The notes: generated from the sequence alone by a model not told the origin. A stretch of DNA of 64,000 nt from Comamonas sp. KCTC 72670 (GCA_014656495.1 BNCN01000021.1:41218-105217), one strand, 5' to 3'; positions 1-8,106 are shown, numbered from the stretch's first letter. Program-made: numbers and translations.

Positions 1-1199
1 TGCGCCGCCAGCGGCGTGCCGCGCCACCGTCCGCCCACCAGCGCGCGCTTCTCCGTGTCCACGCGCTCCAGCATCCGCATCACCTCACGGATGCGCTCGT
101 TGTTGCGCAGCCACAGGTACACGGGGCGCGGGAGCCGGCGGTTCTCCGCCGCCACCAGGTTGTAGGACTGCACCAGCGCGTCTTCCTCGCCGGCGAAGGG
201 CTCGAGCTGCTTCTCCATGGGGCCGTACAGTTCGTCGAAGGCCGCCAGCGTCGTCTTCACCTCGTCGTAGAGGCACGAGTAGTAATAGACGGTCGCCTTG
301 AGGATCCACGACTCGGGCTGGAAGGCGCCTTCGAACTGCGGCGCGTGCAACGCCTGCAGGCTTCCGAGCGCGCCGCCGAAGTCCTCGTTCTGGAAGCGCG
401 CGAAGCCGTTCTCGAAGAGCGCCTGGTCCCAGTAGCGCGAGTAGCGCGGCACCCGCTCATACGCGGCGCTGGCGTCCGCGTACTCGCCGCGGCGGTAGTG
501 CAGCCGGCCCAGGGCGATGAGCGCCAGGTGCTGCGTGGCGCGCAGGTCGAGCTGTCCTTCCTTCGCGGCCAGCACCGCGTTGAACGCGGCCAGGGCCTCC
601 TTGTCCAGCGCGGTGGCCTCGCCGGGGCGCCCCGGGAAGCGCGGGTCGGACAGCACCACGCCCAGCAGGTAGCGGGACTTCGCGTAGACGCGGCTGTCCT
701 GCGGCACCGCCTCCAGCAGCGAGCGCGCCTCCTCGAAGCGGCTCTTGCGCTGGCTCACCGTGCCCACCAGGTAGTTGATGCGCGCGAGCACCTCCTTGGG
801 CAGCGTCACCCAGCGGTCGCGGACGTCCTCGGTGTAGGCCTGGTTGAGGATGCTGGGGATGAGGTTGTGCTCGTCCAGTTGCTGCTGCATGTCCACCAGC
901 CCCTCCACGGCCTTCAGGTACGAAGGGTGCGAGGGCCCGGCGTTGACGATGGCGGCGTAGGCGATGAACGCGGCGACGGGCAGGCCCTTCTTGGCCAGGG
1001 CCTGTCCGAGGAAGTACTCCGACTTGCCCTTCACTTCCGGGTCGGAGGCGCGCTCGGCGAGGTCGAAGAAGAGCGGCGCGGCGGTGTCCATGTCACCGGC
1101 GTTGAAGGCGGCCAGCGCGCGGTTGTAGCCGCCCGGGTCCTGCTGGGCGAGCACCGTGAGCGGCGCCAGGGCGACGAAGAGGCTGAGCAGTCGTTTCAT
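1..1199 (-). CDS. nfsC: NfsC/GltC-like periplasmic TPR protein (3' end outside window)
   Basis: Third gene of a tight minus-strand operon, 23 bp behind nfsB. About 399 residues are visible; the C-terminus lies beyond base 1. The ATG at 1199 opens a Sec signal peptide (MKRLLSLFVALAP..., cleavage near LAQ). The rest is helical with spaced Ala/Gly/Tyr residues typical of tetratricopeptide-like repeats, for example around residues 25-60 and 215-250. In M. xanthus, NfsC is the paralogue of the gliding protein GltC, a periplasmic TPR protein working with two outer-membrane barrels. The name is inferred from this two-barrels-plus-TPR order. The alternative is the gltB-gltA-gltC gliding locus; the spore-coat assignment is preferred because, as I recall, nfs lies near the ribosomal cluster in M. 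xanthus. Confidence 0.62.
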   Translation of the reverse strand, partial: MKRLLSLFVALAPLTVLAQQDPGGYNRALAAFNAGDMDTAAPLFFDLAERASDPEVKGKSEYFLGQALAKKGLPVAAFIAYAAIVNAGPSHPSYLKAVEGLVDMQQQLDEHNLIPSILNQAYTEDVRDRWVTLPKEVLARINYLVGTVSQRKSRFEEARSLLEAVPQDSRVYAKSRYLLGVVLSDPRFPGRPGEATALDKEALAAFNAVLAAKEGQLDLRATQHLALIALGRLHYRRGEYADASAAYERVPRYSRYWDQALFENGFARFQNEDFGGALGSLQALHAPQFEGAFQPESWILKATVYYYSCLYDEVKTTLAAFDELYGPMEKQLEPFAGEEDALVQSYNLVAAENRRLPRPVYLWLRNNERIREVMRMLERVDTEKRALVGGRWRGTPLAA

Positions 1200-1222
1200 G
1201 GCGGTTCGGGCCTTCCTGTGCA

Positions 1223-2545
1223 TCAGAAGAGGACAGAGAAGCCGGCGTAGAAGCTGACGTTGTTGAGGACGTCGGAGGACGGCTCGGCCACCAGGTCGCG
1301 GCCCAGGATGATGTCCTCGCGGTAGTTCTTCCGAGTCTTCGGGTCCACGCCGTCGAAGCGCTGGTAGCGGCAGCTGCCACTCAGGTTCAGCGAGGCGAAG
1401 TCCTGGTTGGTGGAGCGCGCGGCCTCCAGCGCCTCGAAGTCGGCCAGGTTGCAGCCATCCACCCGGTCCACGCGCGCGGTGTAGATGAGGTCCCGGACCT
1501 CCACGCGCAGCGCGTACGACTCACCGAACTGGAGGCGGAAGCCGCCGCCCACCGAGCCGAGGAACTTGGTGCCCGTGTCACCGAAGCGCGCGGGCACGTT
1601 GAAGGACTGGCCGTCCACCTCGTTCGTCACCGCGGGGCGGATGAGGTGCCGCGTGGAGCCCACGCCCGCGCCGCCGCTGAGCACCAGGCTGAACTGCGCC
1701 AGCGAGTTGTTGAGGAAGGCGAACTTGCCGTACAGCGGCGTCACCTCCACGCCCGCGTGCGCGCCCCACACGAGCAGCAGCGACGAGGCCGCCTGCGCCT
1801 GCTCGCGGACCTTGTCGATGAGCTCCAGGTTGAAGGCGCTCTCGTTGGAGTACCAGTTGTACTGGCCCATCACCTGGAGCGCGAAGTTCTCCTGCAGGTG
1901 GTAGGTGTAGTGCGCCGCCGTGCCCGCGTGGTTGGTGTACTTGCCGTTCACCTGCACCGTGGCCGGGTACACCGTCAGCTCGTGCCGCCCCTCGTCCGCG
2001 AAGCGCTTCTTCTGGACGATGTGCACCGACACGTTCGGGTTGTAGAGCGGCGCGCCGTTCACCAGCCGCTGCTGCTGTACGTCCGTGGTGCGAGGCGCGT
2101 CGGAAGACTCCAGGTCGGCCGTGAGCACCGGCGCGTCATCCGGCACGGGCGGCGCTTCCTGGCCCGCCAGCTCCGTGGAAGGCGGCGCCGTCTGCGTGTC
2201 CACCGTGGGCGCGGGCTCGGTGGCTGGCGCCGGCTCGGACGCCACGCCGGTTTCGGCCGCGGGCGCGGGCGGGCGCTCCACCTCCGCCGCCGTCCCCGCG
2301 CCACGGGTGGGCGCGGAGCCGGAGCGGACGTTCTGGGTTTCAGGCACCAGGGGCTCGGGCCGGGAGGCCGGGCCGCGGGGCGCCTCCGGGAGCGAGGCCG
2401 GCTGCGTGGGAGGCGGCACGGCCGTCTCCGCGCCGGGCGCGGGCACTTGCTGCACCTGCGCCAGCGCGAAGGCCGGGGCCGGGACGCGCGGCGCGGCCTG
2501 CGTGGCCGTGGCGACGAGGAGCGCGAGGGACAGGATCGGTCGCAT
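1223..2545 (-). CDS. nfsB: NfsB-like outer-membrane beta-barrel protein
   Basis: 440 residues. A signal peptide (about residues 1-18) is followed by a roughly 120-residue Pro/Ala/Glu-rich disordered stretch (25-150), then a C-terminal region of alternating polar and aromatic residues that reads as a beta-barrel and ends in Leu-Phe, as expected for a BAM substrate. The order signal, disordered spacer, barrel fits the larger barrel partner (NfsB/GltA-B class) of the Nfs/Glt machines. Nfs proteins are known to be needed for assembling the polysaccharide spore coat. The gene starts 12 bp after nfsA. The barrel reading is from composition and the C-terminal residue; no fold prediction was run. Confidence 0.62.
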   Translation of the reverse strand: MRPILSLALLVATATQAAPRVPAPAFALAQVQQVPAPGAETAVPPPTQPASLPEAPRGPASRPEPLVPETQNVRSGSAPTRGAGTAAEVERPPAPAAETGVASEPAPATEPAPTVDTQTAPPSTELAGQEAPPVPDDAPVLTADLESSDAPRTTDVQQQRLVNGAPLYNPNVSVHIVQKKRFADEGRHELTVYPATVQVNGKYTNHAGTAAHYTYHLQENFALQVMGQYNWYSNESAFNLELIDKVREQAQAASSLLLVWGAHAGVEVTPLYGKFAFLNNSLAQFSLVLSGGAGVGSTRHLIRPAVTNEVDGQSFNVPARFGDTGTKFLGSVGGGFRLQFGESYALRVEVRDLIYTARVDRVDGCNLADFEALEAARSTNQDFASLNLSGSCRYQRFDGVDPKTRKNYREDIILGRDLVAEPSSDVLNNVSFYAGFSVLF

Positions 2546-2557
2546 AGTCAGGTGGAC

Positions 2558-3379
2558 CTAGAAGGAGAAGGTGTAGCCAAGGTCGAACTGCACCAGGTGC
2601 GTGAGGCCAGGGCTGCGCGCGGGCTCTCCCGTCGCTTCCCCCGCCTCCCACGCGTCCCGGACCAGGTTGACGCGGTAGTTGTCCTGGAAGACCCAGTCGC
2701 GCAGCTCCAGCCGCACGCCGTGGTTCTTCAGGATGAAGAAGCGGAAGCCCACCGCGGCGGACACCACGGGGGCCACGCGCGACTCCTTCACCCAGTAGTT
2801 CTCCGAGGCGGAGCCGCGATCATCCACGGACGTGCGGTTGTCACAGATGCCCAGCTGGCGGTTCACCACCTGCGTGCACTGGATGACGGAGTTGCGCTGG
2901 AACGAGGCCAGGCCGCCGCCCGCCCAGACATAGGCCTGGAAGTGCGCGGGCAGGTCCGACAGCAGGCTGAGCTTGCCGTAGATGGGCGCCCACCGGACGC
3001 CGGCCACCCCGTGCAGGTTCATCTGCCAGAGGTCCTCCAGCTCGTCGGTGACGCGCTTGTCCTCGCGGTTGAGGAAGCTTTCGGAGATGGACCGCGCCAG
3101 GCCCGTGTGGCGGCTGGCCGCGTAGCCCGCCCGCGCCTCCACCGCGAAGGTGTCGAAGAGGTTGTAGGCCACCCCGGCGTTGAAGACGTAGTGCGCCGTC
3201 AGGTGGGTCTGCAGCGGCAGCCCCACGCCCAGCGACACCTCCAGGTTCCCGCCCGGCTCGTACAGCCGGTTGCGGACCACGACGTTGTCGAGGACGTTCT
3301 CGTCGTCCTGCGCCGCGGAGACTGGCGCCGCCAGCGAGACTGCCAACGAAGCAAAGACGCAGAGCGTGCGTGCGATCAT
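2558..3379 (-). CDS. nfsA: NfsA-like outer-membrane beta-barrel protein, first gene of operon
   Basis: 273 residues. A signal peptide (1-22, ending in VSAAQ) is followed by alternating-pattern strands and a C-terminal Tyr-Thr-Phe-Ser-Phe, the classic last strand of an outer-membrane barrel. Two Cys near residues 165 and 174 could pair in the periplasm or an outer loop. It is the smaller of two consecutive barrels and heads the operon nfsA-nfsB-nfsC. The ATG at 3379 has CAGGA only 3-4 nt upstream, a poorly placed ribosome site. In M. xanthus the nfs genes are induced during sporulation. A gliding paralogue (gltA/gltB) is the main alternative. Confidence 0.62.
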   Translation of the reverse strand: MIARTLCVFASLAVSLAAPVSAAQDDENVLDNVVVRNRLYEPGGNLEVSLGVGLPLQTHLTAHYVFNAGVAYNLFDTFAVEARAGYAASRHTGLARSISESFLNREDKRVTDELEDLWQMNLHGVAGVRWAPIYGKLSLLSDLPAHFQAYVWAGGGLASFQRNSVIQCTQVVNRQLGICDNRTSVDDRGSASENYWVKESRVAPVVSAAVGFRFFILKNHGVRLELRDWVFQDNYRVNLVRDAWEAGEATGEPARSPGLTHLVQFDLGYTFSF

Positions 3380-3761
3380 AATCCTGCCCGGCCCTTGGGG
3401 TGGGCCGCCATGAGCGGGAGTGTCTGGACTCCCCGAGCCACGGAGCCCGCGTCACTCAGCGGGACTCCTTCGTGGCGCCTGGATGTGCGCACGGCTTCCC
3501 AGACCGACAAGCCGAGATGGCCGGGAGTCGGAATTCTTTTCACGGTCGTCCCCACCGGACGCCCACCGGTCAACGTTTCCGGGGCATGCCGTGGCACGGG
3601 ACGTGATGGAGCAGGCAGCCGGGTCGTCACGCGGGGCAAGTCCCTGCCCAGCCCGCGGAAACCGCACGCGCCCTACCCCGCAAAGCAAACGCCCCGCCCG
3701 GATGCCCGGAGAACCGGGCCCGGCAGCGGGGCGTTTCGAGCGTCAGACGCTCAGCAGCGAA
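3380..3761. other. Intergenic region between rplC and nfsA
   Basis: 382 bp with no gene. The right part carries the rplC terminator. The rest is the nfs leader and promoter region, reading on the minus strand. The best -24/-12-like site is at 3635-3650 (minus): TGGGC...TTGCC with GG and GC 10 bases apart, but the -24 half matches poorly. No good -35/-10 pair was found. Confidence 0.5.
3687..3736 (-). terminator. rplC intrinsic terminator
   Basis: A perfect 11-bp inverted repeat (arms 3687-3697 and 3726-3736) with a second GC-rich stem inside the loop. Reading on the minus strand, the outer stem ends in GTTTGCTTTG, a T-rich tract. It lies 26 bp past the rplC stop, so L3 transcription probably ends before nfsA. 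Confidence 0.75.
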
Positions 3762-4436
3762 CTACGCGCCGCGCGCGGCCTTGTGCTGCGCGCGCATGGC
3801 CGCCTTGATGCTGGGGCGGATGTAGACGACGCCGTCACGGTGACCGGCCACGGCGCCCTTCACGAGCACCAGGCCCTTCTCCGCGTCCACTTCGACGACG
3901 GTCAGGTTCTGGGTGGTGACCTGCTCCACGCCGTAGTGACCGGGCATCTTCTTGTTCGGGTACACGCGGCCCGGCGTCTTACGCTGACCGATGGCGCCCG
4001 GGTGACGCTGGTACTCGTGCGTACCGTGCGTCTTGGTCTGCGAGCCCTTGAAGTTCCAGCGGCGCATGACGCCGGAGAAACCGCGGCCCTTGGTGACGCC
4101 CGTCACGTCGACCAGCTCGCCCTTGGCGAACATGTCGGCCTTGACGGCGTCGCCCACGTTGAAGGAGGCGGCCTCCTCCGGCGTGACGCGGAACTCCTTC
4201 AGGTGGCGGCGGTAAGGCGCGTTGGCCTTCTTGAAGAAGCCCCGCTCGGCCAGGTTGAGAATCTTCTCGCGGATCTCACCGAACCCGATGGTCACCGCGG
4301 AGTACTTGTCCTTCTCCGGGGTGCGCTTGCCAACGACCTGGCAGGTGCCCACGTCGATCACCGTGACCGGGACGAGGTTGCCCTCATCGTTGAACACCTG
4401 GGTCATGCCGATCTTCTTGCCAATCAGACCCTTCAC
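3762..4436 (-). CDS. rplC: 50S ribosomal protein L3, isolated from the S10 operon
   Basis: 224 residues, usual size for L3. It starts MKGLIGKKIGMTQ and carries the GKGFSG-type core (here TKGRGFSGV), the GxxKTHG segment and the PGRVYPNKKMPGHYG loop that reaches the peptidyl-transferase centre. L3 is an early 23S rRNA-binding assembly protein. In nearly all bacteria rplC lies between rpsJ and rplD; here it is about 58 kb away, alone, with a promoter-like sequence upstream and a strong terminator downstream. No second copy is in the window, so this is probably the only L3 gene. The coding sequence looks intact. Confidence 0.97.
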   Translation of the reverse strand: MKGLIGKKIGMTQVFNDEGNLVPVTVIDVGTCQVVGKRTPEKDKYSAVTIGFGEIREKILNLAERGFFKKANAPYRRHLKEFRVTPEEAASFNVGDAVKADMFAKGELVDVTGVTKGRGFSGVMRRWNFKGSQTKTHGTHEYQRHPGAIGQRKTPGRVYPNKKMPGHYGVEQVTTQNLTVVEVDAEKGLVLVKGAVAGHRDGVVYIRPSIKAAMRAQHKAARGA

Positions 4437-4532
4437 GTCGTCCTCACTGCCAGCGCGCTGGTGGCGCGGAAAAACCCAATAAGTTCAATGACCTGGACTG
4501 CACGCGTCCCCGCGGTCGCCAGGAAGCGGCGC

Positions 4533-4560
4533 AATGTAGCAGACAGGTCCCCGCCGTCAA
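4533..4560 (-). promoter_or_regulatory. Candidate housekeeping promoter for rplC
   Basis: Minus-strand TTGACG (4555-4560), a 16-bp spacer and TACATT (4533-4538), inside the 146-bp gap between the upstream coiled-coil gene and rplC. It would start transcription near 4526, giving a leader of about 90 nt. Confidence 0.6.
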
Positions 4561-4582
4561 GCACTACGGGCGGGTGCCCCTC

Positions 4583-5353
4583 TCACTGCGCGCGATCCAA
4601 CCGCGGGTAGAACGGTGCGAGCTGCGCATCGTTGATGCGCTGTGCATACACGTCTTCGCCCAGGAGGAACAGTGCTTGATCCAGATAATCCTCCGCGGCC
4701 TGGACCTGCGGCTCCTTGGCGGCGATCGCCTGGTCGATCTCCGCCATGCGCTGCTCGTGGTCGAGCTTCCGCTCCTCGGCCTCGTCCTCCATCTCCAGCA
4801 TGCGCTTGTGCGCCAGGATGCCCGCCGCGCCGGGCTGACCGGGCTCGGGGGTGAGGGCGGTGGCCAGGCGGGCTTCCAGATCCTCGAGCTCGCGGCCCAG
4901 CCGCATCTGCTGGAGCCGGTTCTTCTTCAGGTTGGTTCGCGCCAGATCAATCTTGGCGGGGGCCTCACCCGTCAGCTCCATGTCGGCGATCTTCTGCTCC
5001 AGCTTGTTGAGGCCATCCTCGGCGTAGCGAAGGTCCGCCTTGCGGGACGCGAGCGTCTTGCGCAGCTCCTTCACCTTGCCGTCGATGGCATCCACCGCCT
5101 TCTTCCACTTCTTGACGATGACGCCCTGCCGGGCCTTCTCCTCGTCCTGCACGGCGAGAAAGTCCGAATACGCCGCGTCCTCGTCGTTCATCTCCTGCTC
5201 GAGCGCCGCCAGCTCATCCCGGCGCGCCACCACGGCCTCTTCGGCGCGGTAGACGCGGTCCATGGAACGGGGGCAGTTGGGCTTGCCGGGAAGCCTGTCC
5301 CGCGCGAGGTCGCCCAGCTGGAAGATGAGGTCGTTGTAGCTCTCCTTCGCCAT
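4583..5353 (-). CDS. Hypothetical coiled-coil protein
   Basis: 256 residues, highly charged (Glu/Lys/Arg) with heptad-like spacing over about residues 30-170 and 180-235. There is no signal peptide or membrane segment, so it is probably a cytoplasmic rod. A short Pro/Gly break near residues 172-180 separates two coiled-coil segments. No catalytic motif is visible and I do not recognise the family. It lies 66 bp downstream of the helical-bundle gene and upstream of the rplC promoter. The ATG at 5353 is preceded by TAGAAAT about 8 nt upstream, possibly a -10 element, and has no clear Shine-Dalgarno sequence. Confidence 0.75.
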   Translation of the reverse strand: MAKESYNDLIFQLGDLARDRLPGKPNCPRSMDRVYRAEEAVVARRDELAALEQEMNDEDAAYSDFLAVQDEEKARQGVIVKKWKKAVDAIDGKVKELRKTLASRKADLRYAEDGLNKLEQKIADMELTGEAPAKIDLARTNLKKNRLQQMRLGRELEDLEARLATALTPEPGQPGAAGILAHKRMLEMEDEAEERKLDHEQRMAEIDQAIAAKEPQVQAAEDYLDQALFLLGEDVYAQRINDAQLAPFYPRLDRAQ

Positions 5354-5419
5354 GGACGGATTTCTACGCCCAATGCGCCGGGACTGTCACCGGCGGAGCG
5401 AGCCCTCCATGACATTCCC

Positions 5420-5893
5420 TCAGGAATCGCCCGGCGCGGCGCTGGCCGGCGCGTCGCCGTGCACCACCGGTCCCAGGGCCCCCTCCGCCAGGGACAGCAG
5501 CTCCCGGGAGCGGTCCTGCTCCTCGGTGCGGTTCAGCTCGCAGACCCACGCGGAGGAGAGGTCCGCCTGCTGTCGGGCCAGCTCGGCCGTCGTCTCATAG
5601 CGGGCCGCGGACGCCCGGGCGAAGGCGCCCTCGCGGCGCAGCTCCAGGAGGGTGTCCGGATCCAGCTCGATGTTCTCGGGGGGAACCGGTAGGGGCCCGC
5701 GGCCCAGCGCGGCCAGCCGTGCGAGCAGCCGCGAGGCGTGGGCCCGGCAGAATGCAGCCAGGACCATCAACCGCGCCCGGACCCTCGCATCCGATATTCG
5801 CTCCGCCAACGCCGTCATCCGCCGGGCGGAGACGACCTCCGCCTCCCACGCGGCGGCCAGCGCCGCGGCCAGCCGGGTATGCCTCGCACCCAT
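5420..5893 (-). CDS. Hypothetical all-helical (ferritin-like?) protein
   Basis: 157 residues from the ATG at 5893, chosen because GGGGGGA lies 6-12 nt upstream; an in-frame start at 5986 would add 31 unlikely residues. It is Ala/Arg/Leu-rich, with about four long amphipathic helices (1-30, 32-60, 75-105, 110-140), suggesting a four-helix bundle. Scattered Glu and His could suit a ferritin-like or hemerythrin-like fold, but no diagnostic ExxH pair is clear. No signal peptide. It follows the HupE-like gene by 58 bp, probably in the same transcript. Confidence 0.65.
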   Translation of the reverse strand: MGARHTRLAAALAAAWEAEVVSARRMTALAERISDARVRARLMVLAAFCRAHASRLLARLAALGRGPLPVPPENIELDPDTLLELRREGAFARASAARYETTAELARQQADLSSAWVCELNRTEEQDRSRELLSLAEGALGPVVHGDAPASAAPGDS

Positions 5894-5951
5894 GGACGTC
5901 CCCCCGTTTCCTACCTTCAAGCCGCCAACGTAGGAACGCCCCGCGCGGGAT

Positions 5952-7025
5952 TCAACCGAGTGCGCGCTCGACCATCCAGAACCCACCAGCCGCGAGGATT
6001 CCGCTGGACACCGCCCTCACCGTCCTCGTGTGCAAAGCCGGACGGCGTTGGAGCATGCGGAGGATGGGCAGCAGCACCGCCACCACCACCGCCTGCCCCA
6101 GCTCCACCCCCACGTTGAAGCCCAGGAGCGCCGTGGCCACGGACTCGCCCAGGCCGTAGCCGGCCAGCACGCCCGCGAACCCGAAGCCGTGGATCAGTCC
6201 GAAGAGGAACGTGACCAGTCCCCGGTGCCGGTGCTCGCGAAGGATCAGGTTCTCCAACGCGACATAGATGATGGAGGCGGCGATGGCGGCCTCCACCCAG
6301 CGGGCCCGGGCACCGTCCAGCATCACCCACCCCAGCGCGGCGGCCCCCAGGGTCAGCGAGTGCGCCACCGTGAAGGACGTCACCAGCCACAGCACCCGCT
6401 TGAAGCTTCCGCCCACCAGGAGCACGGCCAACAGGAAGGCCAGGTGGTCCACGCCCTCGAAGATGTGGCGCATGCCCAGCCCCACCCAACCGGCGAAGCG
6501 TCCGGCCAGCGACATGCGCTGGACCCCGTCGGGCAGGGCCACCTCCGGCCGTGAGACGTCCGCGAACACGGCGCCGGGCAGCTCCCCTTCCCTCACGCTG
6601 CCCAGGATCACCCGGTACTCCGGCGGCAGCCGCGCCAACAGGGCGAAGCGCTGGCGCAGCGGCCCCCGCGGACAGGTGAAGGTGGCGGACAGCTCCACGA
6701 AGGCCCGCCGCGGCGCGGCGGCATGCGAGCCGCGCGTGCAGGGCTGACCTCCCGCGCCCAGGGGCGCCGCGTCCCAGACCCGCGCGGCGATGGCCTCGAG
6801 CTGTCCGGCCAGCGCGTCCCGGGTGTTCAGCGCCGCGCCCGCGCCCTCGAGCGACAGGAGCCGGGCCAGGGCCTCCGGCGTCAGCGTCATCACCTCGCGC
6901 ACCTCGGGTGACTCCGGCGTGGCGCGGTGTGCCTGGATATAAAGGATATCGGCGTCGTGCGCGGAGGCAGCGCCCGTGGCCAGCAGCAGCCACGCGAGCA
7001 CGGTCCGGAGGGAGACACGCGTCAT
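5952..7025 (-). CDS. HupE/UreJ-type membrane protein
   Basis: 357 residues. Signal-like N-terminus (1-22), an extracytoplasmic domain of about 150 residues with two Cys, then six or so membrane segments. The membrane half has the hallmarks of the HupE/UreJ_2 family: GMRHIFEGVDHLAFLL near 185-200, FTVAHSLTL near 220, and LIHGFGFAG near 285. Some HupE relatives move nickel or cobalt, and the conserved His/Asp residues could bind metal; the substrate here is not known. The GGAGGGG site 4 nt before ATG 7025 supports the start. It lies 47 bp after the zinc-ribbon gene. Confidence 0.82.
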   Translation of the reverse strand: MTRVSLRTVLAWLLLATGAASAHDADILYIQAHRATPESPEVREVMTLTPEALARLLSLEGAGAALNTRDALAGQLEAIAARVWDAAPLGAGGQPCTRGSHAAAPRRAFVELSATFTCPRGPLRQRFALLARLPPEYRVILGSVREGELPGAVFADVSRPEVALPDGVQRMSLAGRFAGWVGLGMRHIFEGVDHLAFLLAVLLVGGSFKRVLWLVTSFTVAHSLTLGAAALGWVMLDGARARWVEAAIAASIIYVALENLILREHRHRGLVTFLFGLIHGFGFAGVLAGYGLGESVATALLGFNVGVELGQAVVVAVLLPILRMLQRRPALHTRTVRAVSSGILAAGGFWMVERALG

Positions 7026-7072
7026 GTCCCCTCCAGCCTGCCGTCATGGCCCGCGCGCGTCCACCCCGCGAG

Positions 7073-7639
7073 TCACTCCGAGACGAAACGCAGCTCCACC
7101 TGCTGGCGGCCGCTCATCGGATCATGCCGCGCGCCGCACGAGAAGCAGTGGAGCGCCTGATCCCACTCCCACAGCACCTTCACCTCTTCGCCGCAGCAGA
7201 GCATGGGCAGCACGCGCAGCAGCTCGTCCGGTTCCGCGGCCATGGGCCCCGGCAGCGCCTCCGGCTCCACCGCGACGAAGGTGGGGCTCGGGTTGACGGC
7301 CAGCGTGCGCGCCACGTGGGCCAGTTGCTCGTAACGGACGTGGTCGGCCCAGCCGCGCGCCACCGACTCCAGGTGCGTCTGCTGCGCGGGGGTGAGGAAG
7401 GCGTCCGCCTCCGCGCGGTGGCCGCAGTACGGACAGCCCCAGACGGGAACGCCTTCCACGCACTCATGGGCGTTCTCGAAGGGATAGAAGCCCTGCAGCT
7501 TGTGGAGCACCGCGCGGGCATCCATGGGCCCCGGCCGCGTCTTGAAGGGCCGCTGGCACTCCGGACACTCCCGCCGTGTGAACCCGGCCGAGTCGCGCGG
7601 CAGGTCCACCCGGTTCATCTCCAGCGCCCCGCGCTTCAT
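7073..7639 (-). CDS. Zinc-ribbon protein of unknown function
   Basis: 188 residues from ATG 7639, which overlaps the stop of the upstream gene as ATGA. It carries CPEC near residue 25, WGCPYCGH near 68, a CC pair near 148 and CFSCG near 168, consistent with two zinc knuckles. The rest is an acidic helical linker. No signal or membrane segment. Translational coupling to the tiny membrane protein upstream suggests joint expression. Function is unknown; it could be a CpXC-like structural zinc protein. Confidence 0.78.
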   Translation of the reverse strand: MKRGALEMNRVDLPRDSAGFTRRECPECQRPFKTRPGPMDARAVLHKLQGFYPFENAHECVEGVPVWGCPYCGHRAEADAFLTPAQQTHLESVARGWADHVRYEQLAHVARTLAVNPSPTFVAVEPEALPGPMAAEPDELLRVLPMLCCGEEVKVLWEWDQALHCFSCGARHDPMSGRQQVELRFVSE

Positions 7640-7794
7640 GCGGAGGCCGCCCGGCGGCCGTGGGACACCACCGCCAAGAGGAGCGCCACCATCGCGAAGA
7701 GGAGCAGCAGGTGAACCCAGTACCCCTCGGTGGAGCCCGTCGTCAGCCCCAGCCCCCACAACACCAACAGGATGATTCCCATCGTCCAGTACAC
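7636..7794 (-). CDS. Small lmo0937-type membrane protein
   Basis: 52 residues from a GTG at 7794. Two hydrophobic segments (about 5-20 and 26-44) with the family look: YWT near the start, LWGLGL, a Gly-rich turn, HLLLL and a basic end. GGAGG sits 8 nt before the GTG and supports this short start over the ATG at 7830. The family is common, usually strain-variable, and thought to be stress-linked; its role is unknown. The stop overlaps the next start by four bases. Confidence 0.72.
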   Translation of the reverse strand: MYWTMGIILLVLWGLGLTTGSTEGYWVHLLLLFAMVALLLAVVSHGRRAASA

Positions 7795-7829
7795 GCCACA
7801 CCTCCACGCACCACAACCTGGCGCGGGCA

Positions 7830-7858
7830 AACCTAGGAACAGGCACCCGAACGAGCAA
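7830..7858 (-). promoter_or_regulatory. Weak candidate promoter for small membrane operon
   Basis: Minus-strand TTGCTC (7853-7858), a 17-bp spacer and TAGGTT (7830-7835), about 36 nt before the GTG at 7794. Spacing is ideal but the hexamers match consensus only partly. Confidence 0.35.
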
Positions 7859-7996
7859 CCCGGTGCTTTTCACAGCCTCCCGTTGGGAACGGCACTTCTC
7901 CAGCCGGGCATTTTTTCAGGACGGCGGGTGAAACGAGGCCCCCCAACAAGGCCATTTTGGCGGCGCTCTTAAGGAGAGCTGCGCCATTGACGAGCC

Positions 7997-8013
7997 CTGG
8001 CACGCGGGCTGCT
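7997..8013 (+). promoter_or_regulatory. Sigma-54 (-24/-12) promoter for lytic transglycosylase
   Basis: CTGGCACG (7997-8004), four bases, CTGCT (8009-8013). GG and GC are exactly 10 bases apart and only one core base deviates from YTGGCACG-N4-TTGCW. Transcription would begin near 8025, about 80 nt before ATG 8107. An enhancer-binding protein would be required. Confidence 0.62.
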
Positions 8014-8106
8014 TAGGCGCTGCTCCGTCGGCAGGTCGGTGCATCCGCACCGGCCGCCGGGGCTCAAAGGGCGCGATCAGCACGGCGGTCGCCGGGGAGG
8101 GGTGGG

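Larger units (their letters stand above)
7795..8106. other. Divergent intergenic region
   Basis: 312 bp separating the minus-strand small membrane operon from the plus-strand lytic transglycosylase. It holds a weak candidate -35/-10 promoter (minus) and a good -24/-12 promoter (plus), listed separately. A short inverted repeat (GCTCT...AGAGC) lies near 7965-7980. No RNA gene seen. Confidence 0.5.

Noticed and set aside
3592..3609. TGGCAC on the plus strand upstream of nfs, like a -24 element
   Set aside because: No GC at the -12 position 10 bases after GG, and it points away from nfs.
1646..3808. Very long open frame on the plus strand opposite the nfs genes
   Set aside because: Arg/His/Val-rich shadow of the real minus-strand genes, caused by high third-position GC; no ribosome site or family resemblance. 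Many similar long antisense frames occur throughout the window, including opposite the ribosomal genes.
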